A stretch of 64,000 bases of DNA, from NCBI RefSeq assembly GCF_034931305.1, contig NZ_JAYGHY010000003.1:53821-117820 (forward strand), read 5' to 3'. Below, one piece after another: positions 18,512 to 26,616 of this stretch; the first letter of the stretch is position 1, and each line of letters begins with the position of its first letter. Below the pieces are notes generated by a model that did not search any database, was not told the DNA's origin, and was given only the letters and a program-made list of their open reading frames with translations. Source of the stretch: Cyanobium gracile_A. Its GTDB lineage: Bacteria; Cyanobacteriota; Cyanobacteriia; PCC-6307; Cyanobiaceae. The position numbers and the translations under genes were made by a program.

Positions 18512-19443
18512 GGCAGGGTGGCCAGCTTGAGCCGGGCCTTGAGGTGCCAGGGGTTGAGGCTGAGGGCCTGGCGCAGGTACTGGCGGGCCAGGTCCGGACG
18601 CTCCTGGCTGAGGCAGGCGCCAATGAAATAAGCCCCATCGGCCTGCCGACGGGGTTGGGCCCGCGAGCCGCGGCAACGGTCGCTCAGGGCCTCGGCCTCG
18701 GCCAGGACGGGCGCCTCGGGCTGGCCGCCGCGGCGGGCCTGGGTGGCCGCCACGATCAGGGCGTGGAAGGCCTCCTGTTCCTGGCGCCGCGAGCCGCTGA
18801 TCGATCCTGGGGAGAGGGTGGCCTCGTAGAGCACCTCCGGCACCACCAGGTGGCTGCCGAACTCCACCATGCGGCTCCACAGATCGATGTCCTGGGCGAA
18901 ATAAAACATCGGCCGATAGCCTCCGGCCCGCTCGTAGGCGCTGCGGCGCAGCATCACCGAGCCGTGGATGGCCGGTCCGGTGAGGCCATCGGCGAGCTCC
19001 TCTGGCTTCGGTGCGTTCACCCGGACCGTGGCACCCTCGGGCACCACCAGGCGCACGTGGGTGGAGCAGAGGCTGGCGTCCGGGTTCTCCTCCAGGTAGC
19101 GCAGCTGGCGCTGCAGCCGGCCCGGCAGGGAGATGTCTCCCGCATCCTGACGGGCGATGAAGCGACCGCGGGCCACCTGGCAGCCTTCGATCAGCGAGCG
19201 GGTGAGGCCCCGACCCTGCCGCTCCAGTACCCGCAGGCGCGGCTCCAAGGCGGCGCGGGCCGCCAGCAGGGCGCCGGTGTCATCGCTGGAGCCGTCGTTG
19301 ATCACCACGATTTCCAGATCCACCCCCTCCTGGCTGGTAAGGGAATCGAGGGTGGCGGTGAGGCCGGCGCCGCCATTGCGAACGCCCATCACCACTGACA
19401 CCAACGGTGCCGTGCCGGATTCGTGCTCCACAGGCTCCTGCAT
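18508..19443 (-). CDS. Family 2 glycosyltransferase with TPR-like tail
   Basis: A 311-residue GT2 enzyme. LVSVVMGVRNGGAGLTATLDSL and IVVINDGSSDDT form the nucleotide-binding part; FIARQDAGDISLPGRLQRQL holds the Asp-containing metal site (DAGD in place of DSDD). HGSVMLRRSAYERAGGYRPMF and QDIDLWSRM complete the GT-A domain. The last 40 residues (QERPDLARQYLRQALSLNPWHLKARLKLATL) read like a single tetratricopeptide helix pair, an unusual end for a GT2. The start is ATG 19443, directly preceded by an in-frame GTG. The stop overlaps the start of the GT2-GT4 fusion. Confidence 0.87.
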   Translation of the reverse strand: MQEPVEHESGTAPLVSVVMGVRNGGAGLTATLDSLTSQEGVDLEIVVINDGSSDDTGALLAARAALEPRLRVLERQGRGLTRSLIEGCQVARGRFIARQDAGDISLPGRLQRQLRYLEENPDASLCSTHVRLVVPEGATVRVNAPKPEELADGLTGPAIHGSVMLRRSAYERAGGYRPMFYFAQDIDLWSRMVEFGSHLVVPEVLYEATLSPGSISGSRRQEQEAFHALIVAATQARRGGQPEAPVLAEAEALSDRCRGSRAQPRRQADGAYFIGACLSQERPDLARQYLRQALSLNPWHLKARLKLATLP

Positions 19444-19447
19444 CACC

Positions 19448-21469
19448 TCAGGTCATGTTCCCCCCTGGGCGGGATCCTGGAGGCAGCCGTGTCCGGACCC
19501 CCATGCTCAACCGGGCCGCCCGTCCCCAGCCCAGGACGGCGGCCAGCAGCCCGTACAGGACGAACTCCAGCCGCCGGCGCCCCTGCCAGGCCCCGGTGCG
19601 GCGGGCGAGCTGGAACAGCCGCTCTGAGGCCTGCTCCGCTCCGGCGGCGCCGCACTGGCGGCTGAGCAGGAAGGCGGAGCGTGAGAAACGCGCCATCTCC
19701 GGGCTGCGGCGATCGACGCCGGCGGCCAGGGCGCTGCGCAGCAGGGAGTCCTGCGCCCTGGCCCGGTCCGCCAACTTGCGGGGGTCGAGGTGGCCCCGGT
19801 CGCTGAGGTGATCGTCGCCCATGTGGATCCGCCGCACCGATACCTCGCCTGGCACCCACACCAGCGGGGCTCCGGCGGCACCGGCCCTGCCGTCGTACTC
19901 CCAGTCCTCCTCATTGATCCACGGCTGCCAGGGGCCGATGCGGTCGAGCAGCTCGCGCCGATACAGCGGACAGCTGGTGGTCCACCAGCGCTCCAGCAGC
20001 AGCAGCGGGAACAGGCGCCCCAGGGGCTTGCCGGTGGCCCGCATCGGGCCGCGGCGCTGGATCGGGCGCCGCGAATGGTCCTCCTCCAGGCTGGGGCCAT
20101 AGGCGATCTGGGCCTCGGCAGACCGCTCCAGGGCCGCCACCTGGGCGCTGAACTTGCCGGGCAGCAGCAGGTCGTCGCTGTCGAGATACTGCACGAACTC
20201 GCCGCGGCTGTGGTCGAGCCCCCGCTGGCGGGCGGCGCCGGGCCCGCCATTGGGCTGGTGGATCACCCGGATGAGGTCCGGATGGGTGGCGGCCAGGCCA
20301 TCGGCCACCTCGGCGGTGTCGTCGCTGGAGCCGTCGTCGACGATGACGATCTCGATCGGCCGGTGGTCCTGGGCCAGAACGCTCGCCACCGCTTCCCGCA
20401 GCAGGGCGGAGCGGTTGTGCACCGGGATGATCGTGCTCACCAGACCGGGGGTCGCTGCGGGCCGCAGGGCAGCGATGCGCTCGAGGGCAGGACGCTGCAT
20501 CACGGCGCGGGCCCGCTCCAGGTTGGGGTTGTCCCGCTGGTGCTTGAGCGGCTGGCCGCGGTGCCAGAGGTGCACGATCGGCTCGTAGCCCCAGATCCAG
20601 GTGGGACGGGTGAGGCAGCGGTCCCAGAACTCGTTGTCTTCGCCGCCCCAGCCGACGAAGCCCTCATCCATGCCCCCGATCGCGGCATAGGCCTCGGCGG
20701 TGATCGCCATCGAGCCCCCGGCCTCCAGGTTCTGCACGATCGCTTCGGCGGGCCGCTCGGCGTAGGTCTCCGAACCGGCGAGCACCGAGGCGCTATGGAC
20801 CGCATCGAGATAGAAGACGAATCGCTTCGGGTTCACCACCGCATAGCCGCGGCCGATTCTCTCCAGCAGGCGGCTGGCGTAGCCGGCCGGCACCAGCATG
20901 TCGTTGTCGTGCAGCAGCAGCACCGGAGCGTGGGCCTGGCGGGCGCCCAGGTTGAACGTGTGGGAGCGGTTGTAGGGGGCGCCGGGGTCGGGCAGGGGCC
21001 CGTGGATGTGGCGCACCCAGGGGGGGAGCTGCCCGGCGATGCGGGGTTCGCTGTCCTGCTCGATCACCAGGCACTCCAGGCGCACGTCCTCCTGGGCGGC
21101 GAAGGAGTCCAGGGTGGCCAGCAGCAGGGGCAGCCGCTCGAGGCCCCGGTGGCCGATCAGCACGCTCAGCTCCGGCGGCCCCTCACTCCAGAGGGGCGCG
21201 GCGCGGCGCCGGATCGGCGCGGCCACCAGGCAGCGCTCCAGCAGGCGCCTGCCCAGTTCCGGCTGCAGCCGGGGCGCATGCAGGCGGGAGGTGAAGCGCC
21301 ACAGACAGGACTGGCCAACGCCATCGGGGGCCGCTTCCAGCCGCTCGTCGCGGTTGGCGATCGCCAGGTGGGCTGGCAACGGACGGCGCAGCAACCACTC
21401 GTAGCGCAGCCGCTCCTTCAGCCAGACGCCCAGCCATTCCTTCCGGGAGGGTCCTGTCGTTTCAGTCAT
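19448..21469 (-). CDS. Tandem double GT2 glycosyltransferase
   Basis: A 673-residue protein with two GT-A modules. The first (about 100-330) has LSVLIGHRGLERLPLLLATL, a DND metal motif in LLLHDNDMLVP, and GGMDEGFVGWGGEDNEFWDRC, the signature of galactosyltransferase-type C-terminal regions (predicted N-acetylgalactosaminyl/galactosyltransferases). The second (about 350-590) has STIIPVHNRSALLREAVASVL, IVIVDDGSSDDT and YLDSDDLLLPGKF. The C-terminal 90 residues are not recognisable. ATG 21469 gives an 8-nt overlap with the upstream GT4 gene; a longer frame upstream is spurious. Two active sites in one chain suggest processive or alternating addition of two sugars. Confidence 0.87.
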   Translation of the reverse strand: MTETTGPSRKEWLGVWLKERLRYEWLLRRPLPAHLAIANRDERLEAAPDGVGQSCLWRFTSRLHAPRLQPELGRRLLERCLVAAPIRRRAAPLWSEGPPELSVLIGHRGLERLPLLLATLDSFAAQEDVRLECLVIEQDSEPRIAGQLPPWVRHIHGPLPDPGAPYNRSHTFNLGARQAHAPVLLLHDNDMLVPAGYASRLLERIGRGYAVVNPKRFVFYLDAVHSASVLAGSETYAERPAEAIVQNLEAGGSMAITAEAYAAIGGMDEGFVGWGGEDNEFWDRCLTRPTWIWGYEPIVHLWHRGQPLKHQRDNPNLERARAVMQRPALERIAALRPAATPGLVSTIIPVHNRSALLREAVASVLAQDHRPIEIVIVDDGSSDDTAEVADGLAATHPDLIRVIHQPNGGPGAARQRGLDHSRGEFVQYLDSDDLLLPGKFSAQVAALERSAEAQIAYGPSLEEDHSRRPIQRRGPMRATGKPLGRLFPLLLLERWWTTSCPLYRRELLDRIGPWQPWINEEDWEYDGRAGAAGAPLVWVPGEVSVRRIHMGDDHLSDRGHLDPRKLADRARAQDSLLRSALAAGVDRRSPEMARFSRSAFLLSRQCGAAGAEQASERLFQLARRTGAWQGRRRLEFVLYGLLAAVLGWGRAARLSMGVRTRLPPGSRPGGNMT

Positions 21470-22787
21470 GGGGAGCACCGGGATGATCGAGCTGGCCCGC
21501 CGCCGCCAGCAGGTCCGCTTCTGCCGCCCCATCGGCCTCGCCACCGGAATGGGGCCACTCGCTGCCGGCGCTGCCGTGGCGGAAGCGCTGCCCCAGCAGC
21601 CGGCGCAGATCCTCGCCGCGGCGCCGGCCCAGCCAGCGATCCAGCCGTCCCGCGGGTGCCGGTGCCGGTTCAGGGGACATCTCTGAGAGCGGGGGCAGCT
21701 CCATCACCTGATGAAGCGCCCGCCGCCAGGCCGCCAGTGAGGCCGCCTCGCTGTAGCGCCCGGCCACCAGGGCGTGACCGGCCCTGGACAGCCGCTCCAG
21801 CAGGGCGCCCTGCCGCAGTCGTGCCAGCTGGGCGGCGGCGGCGGCGACATCGCCGCAGGGGAAGAGCAGGGCCGTGGCGTCGTGCTCCAGGGCCCCCTCC
21901 AGGCCCGACCCCACATAGCGGCTGCTCACCACCGCCATGCCGCTGGCCATGGCTTGCCAGGCCACGATCGGCCCCGTCTCCCAGGCGGAGGTGATCACCA
22001 GGGCATGGTGATGGCCGTAGATCTCCTCCGCCAGCCGGCGCTGGTCGACGTGGCCCAGCAGTCGCACCGTGCCGCCTGCGATCCAGGGCGCCAGGGATCG
22101 CTCCAGGGCCGGGCGCTCCTCGCCATCGCCGGCGACGCTGAGCTGCACCTCGACCCCCAGGGCCTCGAGCGCCGCCAGCAGCGGCGGCAGATCGTGCACC
22201 CGTTTCTGGGCCTGCTCCAGCCGGCCCACCCAGGCCAGCCGCAGCGTTGTGGCCGGATCGCCGCCAGGGGCCTGCCATGGCGGCACCGGCACGCCGTAGG
22301 GGGCATAGAGCACCCGGGCGGGGTCGATCCGGCCCCGCTCGCTCGCCAGCCGGCAGGCCAGCCGATTGGTGGCGATCACCGCATCGATGCCGGCGCCGTG
22401 GCGCTGCAGGTCGTCGAAGTACTCCGCCTGCAGCGCATGCAGGGTCATCACCACCCGTCCGTGAAAGCGTCCCTGGCGGCGGGCCCGCTGGGCCGCGGGG
22501 TAGAGGTCGACCAGATTGACCCCGAGTACGAGCTCGGGATTGAGACTCCCAAGCAGGGTGGCGATGGCGCGAACCCTTCCCTCGACGCTGCCGCTGGGGT
22601 TGCAAAGCGGTTGGGCGGCAAGCGCCGGATAGGCCCGGGCGTAGGGGCCATGGCGGTGATGGTCGCCGTCGGGCACCGCCACCGTCACTTCCAGTCCGCC
22701 GGCCCGCAGCCCCGGTACCAGACTCGCCAGCCAGTCCTGAACCCCGCCGAGCAGGTAGGCGGAGGGGGCGAGCACCAGCACCTTCAT
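21462..22787 (-). CDS. GT4-type glycosyltransferase
   Basis: A 441-residue GT-B transferase. The N-terminus MKVLVLAPSAYLLGGVQDWLASL has the glycine loop, VVMTLHALQAEYF lies in the acceptor half, and the donor half has LRLAWVGRLEQAQKRVHDLPPLL, VEVQLSVAGDGEERPAL and ITSAWETGPIVAWQAMASGMAVV, a diverged E-x7-E region. The last 70 residues are rich in Gly, Ala and Arg with no clear domain. The start ATG 22787 overlaps the stop of the upstream gene (ATGA). Part of the same tightly packed operon. Confidence 0.87.
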   Translation of the reverse strand: MKVLVLAPSAYLLGGVQDWLASLVPGLRAGGLEVTVAVPDGDHHRHGPYARAYPALAAQPLCNPSGSVEGRVRAIATLLGSLNPELVLGVNLVDLYPAAQRARRQGRFHGRVVMTLHALQAEYFDDLQRHGAGIDAVIATNRLACRLASERGRIDPARVLYAPYGVPVPPWQAPGGDPATTLRLAWVGRLEQAQKRVHDLPPLLAALEALGVEVQLSVAGDGEERPALERSLAPWIAGGTVRLLGHVDQRRLAEEIYGHHHALVITSAWETGPIVAWQAMASGMAVVSSRYVGSGLEGALEHDATALLFPCGDVAAAAAQLARLRQGALLERLSRAGHALVAGRYSEAASLAAWRRALHQVMELPPLSEMSPEPAPAPAGRLDRWLGRRRGEDLRRLLGQRFRHGSAGSEWPHSGGEADGAAEADLLAAAGQLDHPGAPHD

Positions 22788-23668
22788 GGCGTTCGATCCA
22801 GATACACGACCCCCGCCCCGGACGGGATGAGGGGTGGCGTGGTCAGGAGCGGCAGGGGGGCGATGGGGCGCACGTGGTGGCCTAGCTGGCGGATATAGAT
22901 CCCCTCCGGCGCCGGGCAGCTTTCCCACTTGCGGAAGAAACTCTCCTGGTTGGCGGAGGTGTATTTGCCCCAGACCCGCGCCGATTGATCATCGAAGGAG
23001 GTGGTGACCGGCTGGTCGTTCGCATGGTGCAGATAGGGGCAGTCCACTCCTCTGATCTCGACCCCGGCCAGGCTCGCCCGGGCGGTGTAGTCCATGTCCT
23101 CGAAGCCGATGCCGCTGAAGCTCTGGTCGAAGGCGCCGATGCGCTCCCAGCAGCGCCGGCCGATGGCGAAATGGGACCAGGTGTTGTTGAGCAGGGTGAG
23201 ATCCACCGACTCCCAGGCCATGGCCTCGGCCCAGCGCCGCAGGTAGGGGTCGATGCGCAGATCGTCGTTGAGCACCAGGGTGGTGGCCGTCGGGCTGGCC
23301 TGGAGCAGTTCGTTCCAGAGCTGGCAGAGCCCTACCACCCGATCGTGCAGCAGGAAGCGGCGATGGGACGGCTCGCCGCTGGCCAGTTCACCGCAGATCC
23401 GCTCCAGATAACGGCTCTGGCTGGCCTGATCGCCGTGGCCGTTGACGGCCACCAGGATCGGCACCTCGGGGAACGTGCGTCGCAGGGAGCGGTAGAGGGG
23501 ACGGAAGTAGCTCTCGTAGCGGGCCTCGAAGGTGGTGATCGCGATCGTGAAGCGATCGCCGAGGGGCCGCCGTGGCGGCAGCAGTGCCCTCGGAATGCGG
23601 CGACGGCCGCCATGGAGCACGGCCCGGGTGGCGAGGTAAAGACGAAGGTTGAGGCTGGAGCGGTTCAT
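22784..23668 (-). CDS. GT2-like glycosyltransferase
   Basis: A 294-residue protein with FTIAITTFEARYESYFRPLYRSL as its first strand, LVLNDDLRIDPYLRRW as an acidic metal-site segment, and GAFDQSFSGIGFEDMDYTARASLAG, the region that in GT2 enzymes positions the acceptor and second acidic residue. Sequence after residue 230 is poorly conserved. It is translated from ATG 23668 and its stop overlaps the next gene by ATGA. I call it a GT-A-type transferase from these three features; a role as a non-catalytic paralogue cannot be excluded. Confidence 0.75.
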   Translation of the reverse strand: MNRSSLNLRLYLATRAVLHGGRRRIPRALLPPRRPLGDRFTIAITTFEARYESYFRPLYRSLRRTFPEVPILVAVNGHGDQASQSRYLERICGELASGEPSHRRFLLHDRVVGLCQLWNELLQASPTATTLVLNDDLRIDPYLRRWAEAMAWESVDLTLLNNTWSHFAIGRRCWERIGAFDQSFSGIGFEDMDYTARASLAGVEIRGVDCPYLHHANDQPVTTSFDDQSARVWGKYTSANQESFFRKWESCPAPEGIYIRQLGHHVRPIAPLPLLTTPPLIPSGAGVVYLDRTP

Positions 23669-23690
23669 GGTGTTGGTGGTGGCTCCCGCC

Positions 23691-24812
23691 TCAGGGGTGC
23701 CCGAGGGCGCCGATCGCCTCCACCAGGGCGCGGTAGCGCTCCTGGGGGCGGATGTGATCGTGGAAGCAGCGGGCGCAGTCCTCCCGCCGGGCGTCCAGGT
23801 CGGCCCCCAGGTGGTGGGCTGCCGCCAGAAAGCCGGCGCCGTCGTCGACCATCACGCCGCAGCCGAAGTTTTCGACGAACTGGAAACTGGCCTGGCGGCT
23901 GCAGATCACCGGCACTCCCATGGCCAGGTACATGCAGAGTCGGTTGGAGCTGACCCCCATGGCCTGGAACTGGGGCGCCGGATTGGTGTAAACGGCCAGG
24001 CCGATGTCGTAGCCGACGGCCGATCGCCAGGCCTCCTGCCAGGACAGCCGCTCGGTCTCGATGTGGAGTCGGCCGCCCAGGCTCAGGCGCCGCAGCAGGT
24101 AGAGGGCCAGGGGATCCACCCCCAGGGGCTGGATCACAGCGCAGAGCGCCGGATCCTCATGCAGGGCATCGAGCAGCCAGTCGGCACCGGCGGTGAGGTT
24201 GAAGCCCCCGGAGATGGCCAGGGTGAGGGCTTGTGGCGCGAGGCCCCAGCGCTGACGGAGCCGCTGACGCACGAGCGAATCCCGTTCCGGCGGGTTGCGG
24301 AAACAGCCGGGGTAGACCAGCACCGGCTGGGCCGCCGGCAGGCCGGCGTAGTCACGCACCAGGGGCACCCGATGGGTGTCGTTGACGATGGTGAAGCGCG
24401 CCCGCCGGTAGGCCTGCAGGCAGAGCTGCTTCCAGCGTTTCGAGCGGGGGCCCCGGTAGCTGCCGGCGCGGATCTCGTCCCCCAGCACGAAGCTGGCTCG
24501 GCGGTGCAGACGGGCCAGGACGCCCACCACGGCGATCGGATCCTCGGTGGTGCCCGAAAAGCAGCTGTAGCGGCGCCAATGGGGACGCCAGGCCTGGCCC
24601 AGCAGCCAGCGCATCGAATAGGAGACCCGGTGGGTGGTGACTCGCTCGCCGTAGGGAGCGGTGCTGCCGCAGGGCCCCGGGGCATAGACGTGGACATCAA
24701 ACCCGTTCTCCAGCAGGGCCGAGATGATCGCCTCGTTGGGGGGCGAATGCAGCAGCTCCGGCACCAGGAGGAAGTGGGCGGCGATCGGCCGTGGTGGCGA
24801 GGGACCGGTCAT
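23691..24812 (-). CDS. GT-B-like glycosyltransferase
   Basis: A 373-residue protein. The N-terminal half contains PELLHSPPNEAIISALLENGFDVHVYAPGP and SFVLGDEIRAGSYRG, the style of GT4-like acceptor domains; the C-terminal half has LTLAISGGFNLTAGADWLLDAL, NRLCMYLAMGVPVICSRQASFQFVE and a terminal HIRPQERYRALVEAI helix. The N-R-L-x-x-Y-L-A-x-G-x-P-V-I block takes the place of the E-x7-E segment. ATG 24812 lies 15 nt after the upstream TAG. Family assignment rests on fold-like pattern rather than strong motifs. Confidence 0.72.
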   Translation of the reverse strand: MTGPSPPRPIAAHFLLVPELLHSPPNEAIISALLENGFDVHVYAPGPCGSTAPYGERVTTHRVSYSMRWLLGQAWRPHWRRYSCFSGTTEDPIAVVGVLARLHRRASFVLGDEIRAGSYRGPRSKRWKQLCLQAYRRARFTIVNDTHRVPLVRDYAGLPAAQPVLVYPGCFRNPPERDSLVRQRLRQRWGLAPQALTLAISGGFNLTAGADWLLDALHEDPALCAVIQPLGVDPLALYLLRRLSLGGRLHIETERLSWQEAWRSAVGYDIGLAVYTNPAPQFQAMGVSSNRLCMYLAMGVPVICSRQASFQFVENFGCGVMVDDGAGFLAAAHHLGADLDARREDCARCFHDHIRPQERYRALVEAIGALGHP

Positions 24813-24826
24813 GGAGGAAGGGATGG

Positions 24827-25711
24827 CTAAAGCGCTCGGGGGGTGCGGGTGGTGCTGAGGTCGGTGGGTAGCTCCAGCCTGCCGGCGCTGTAGTCCTCCA
24901 GCAGGCGATGGGTGTAGGAGCGGATGAACTCCACCGGAAAATCCTTGCGGCCAGGCGTCGGTGCCGGTTCGCTCTTCTCCCGGGCGGCGATCCGGTCGTA
25001 CCAATTGTGGTAATGGGTGATCGTGCCGTCGAGGCCGTAGAAGTTGCCGAGGCCGTAACGCAGATAGGCCAGCTCGTCGCTCCAGACCGCCGGCGGTGAG
25101 GCTGGCGTGAACAGTGGTTCGCTGGCCCGGTTGGAGACGAACACGTCCATGGGCACCCAGGTCAGCTGGCGCCGCTCCAACTCCATCGGCAGGTGGTGGG
25201 TGATGTGTGGGCCGTGGAAGTCGATCTCCAAGCGGGGACGCGGCCAGCGCCCCTTACGTCGCCAGTGAAGGCGCCGGCAGCGGCGGAAGCGCTGCGTGTG
25301 CATCAGCAGGAAGGAGCTCTCCGGCATGCCGGCCCCGAAGGGGCGGGTGAGCGGCCCGCAGCCGATGTCCTGCGGCGACACCAGCGCCACCCCATCGGTG
25401 AGACGGGAACGGCAGAGGCTGAACCACTGCTGGGACAGCAGGATCACATCCGCATGCAGCAGCAGCGTGTAGGGGGAGCGGGAGCGGCCCAGCAGGGCAT
25501 TGAGCGCCTCGGGCTGGCTACAGGAGCGCTGCACCACCTCGGCGCCTCGCTCCCGGGCGATCGCCACGGAGCGGTCGGTGGAGCCGTTGTCCAGCACGCA
25601 GATCCGGGTGTTGAGCCCCCGGGTGGTGGCTTGTAGCGCCTCCAGGCAGTGGGGCAGGAACAGCTCGCTGTTCCAGCTGGTGATGCCGACGAAGAGTTCC
25701 GGTGTCGTCAT
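24827..25711 (-). CDS. Family 2 glycosyltransferase (rhamnosyltransferase-like)
   Basis: A 294-residue GT2. LFVGITSWNSELFLPHCLEAL and ICVLDNGSTDRS form the nucleotide site; TLLLHADVILLSQQWF has an HAD in place of the usual DxD; WVPMDVFVSNRASEPLF and SDELAYLRYGLGNFYGL belong to the acceptor half. It begins at ATG 25711, which overlaps the upstream GT2 stop (ATGA). The last residues are basic. Rhamnosyl- or glucosyl-transfer are both possible; the sequence does not decide. Confidence 0.83.
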   Translation of the reverse strand: MTTPELFVGITSWNSELFLPHCLEALQATTRGLNTRICVLDNGSTDRSVAIARERGAEVVQRSCSQPEALNALLGRSRSPYTLLLHADVILLSQQWFSLCRSRLTDGVALVSPQDIGCGPLTRPFGAGMPESSFLLMHTQRFRRCRRLHWRRKGRWPRPRLEIDFHGPHITHHLPMELERRQLTWVPMDVFVSNRASEPLFTPASPPAVWSDELAYLRYGLGNFYGLDGTITHYHNWYDRIAAREKSEPAPTPGRKDFPVEFIRSYTHRLLEDYSAGRLELPTDLSTTRTPRAL

Positions 25712-26616
25712 GGTCGGGGAAGGAGGCGCAGGCGCCGCAACAGCCGCACCGGCAGCTGACGTTCCAGGGCCTGGAGGCGCTCGCCGAGGGCAGATTTTTC
25801 CTTCAGCAGCCGCTGCACCAGCCGCTCCAGCGGCTCGCTGGCCCCGTAGCGGGCGTAGATGGTGGCCAGTTCGGACGGAAAGCGTTCCCCCTGGCGCCGG
25901 GTCTTCACGGTGGCGTAGTAGCGCATGGCCCCCAGTTTCTCCTGGGTGACCAGGCCGCTGCAGCGCTGGGAAAAGCGCCACCAGAGGTCGTAGTCCATCA
26001 GCAGGCTCAGGCCCTCGTCCACCCCGCCGGCCTCTTGCCAGAGGGAGGCACTCCAGAAGCAGCTCTGCTGCAGCAGGAAGCAGTCGTTCTCGATGGCCAG
26101 CAGGGTCTGCTCCGATCCCTCCCGGGCGGGCACATGGCGCAGAAACTGCTGGTCGGCACTGATGATGTCGCCGCTGCCGATCACCCAGCGGCCGGAGGGG
26201 TCGGCGGCGAAGCAGGCCAGAACGGAGTGGAAGGCTCCCGGCAGGTAGAAGTCGTCGGAGTTGAGCCAGGCGAGGACCGACCCGCTGGCTCGGCGGAACC
26301 CCTTGTTGATGGCGTCAGACTGGCCCCGGTCGGGTTCGCTGATCAGCACCCTGATCCAGGGCCGGTAGCGCTCAAGCACTGCCGGGGTGGCATCGGTGCT
26401 GCCCCCGTCCACCACGATGATCTCGACGTTGTCGTAGCCCTGCCAGAGAATCGAGAGCAGGGTGTCCTCGATGTAGGGCCCCTGGTTGAGGGTGGGGATA
26501 ACGATCGAGAACAGGGGCCGGCTAGGGTCCTTGCTGAACCGTTCGGGCACGCTGGGCGGGGCGGCTGAGGTCCAGCCGTAGAGGGGATGAGTGGCGGGCA
26601 GGGGGGCCTCAACCAT
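25708..26616 (-). CDS. Family 2 glycosyltransferase
   Basis: A 302-residue GT2 of the type found in many exopolysaccharide loci: FSIVIPTLNQGPYIEDTLLSIL, EIIVVDGGSTDATPAVL, SEPDRGQSDAINKGFRRASG and LAWLNSDDFYLPGAF (DD metal site), then GSGDIISADQQFLRH. It ends with an Arg-rich helix (RLLRRLRLLPRP) that could bind the membrane surface. ATG 26616 is preferred to upstream codons because the domain begins shortly after. It is the first intact gene of the compact 20-gene run that reads down to 2016; the region upstream contains no intact gene, so a promoter for the run may lie there. Confidence 0.88.
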   Translation of the reverse strand: MVEAPLPATHPLYGWTSAAPPSVPERFSKDPSRPLFSIVIPTLNQGPYIEDTLLSILWQGYDNVEIIVVDGGSTDATPAVLERYRPWIRVLISEPDRGQSDAINKGFRRASGSVLAWLNSDDFYLPGAFHSVLACFAADPSGRWVIGSGDIISADQQFLRHVPAREGSEQTLLAIENDCFLLQQSCFWSASLWQEAGGVDEGLSLLMDYDLWWRFSQRCSGLVTQEKLGAMRYYATVKTRRQGERFPSELATIYARYGASEPLERLVQRLLKEKSALGERLQALERQLPVRLLRRLRLLPRP

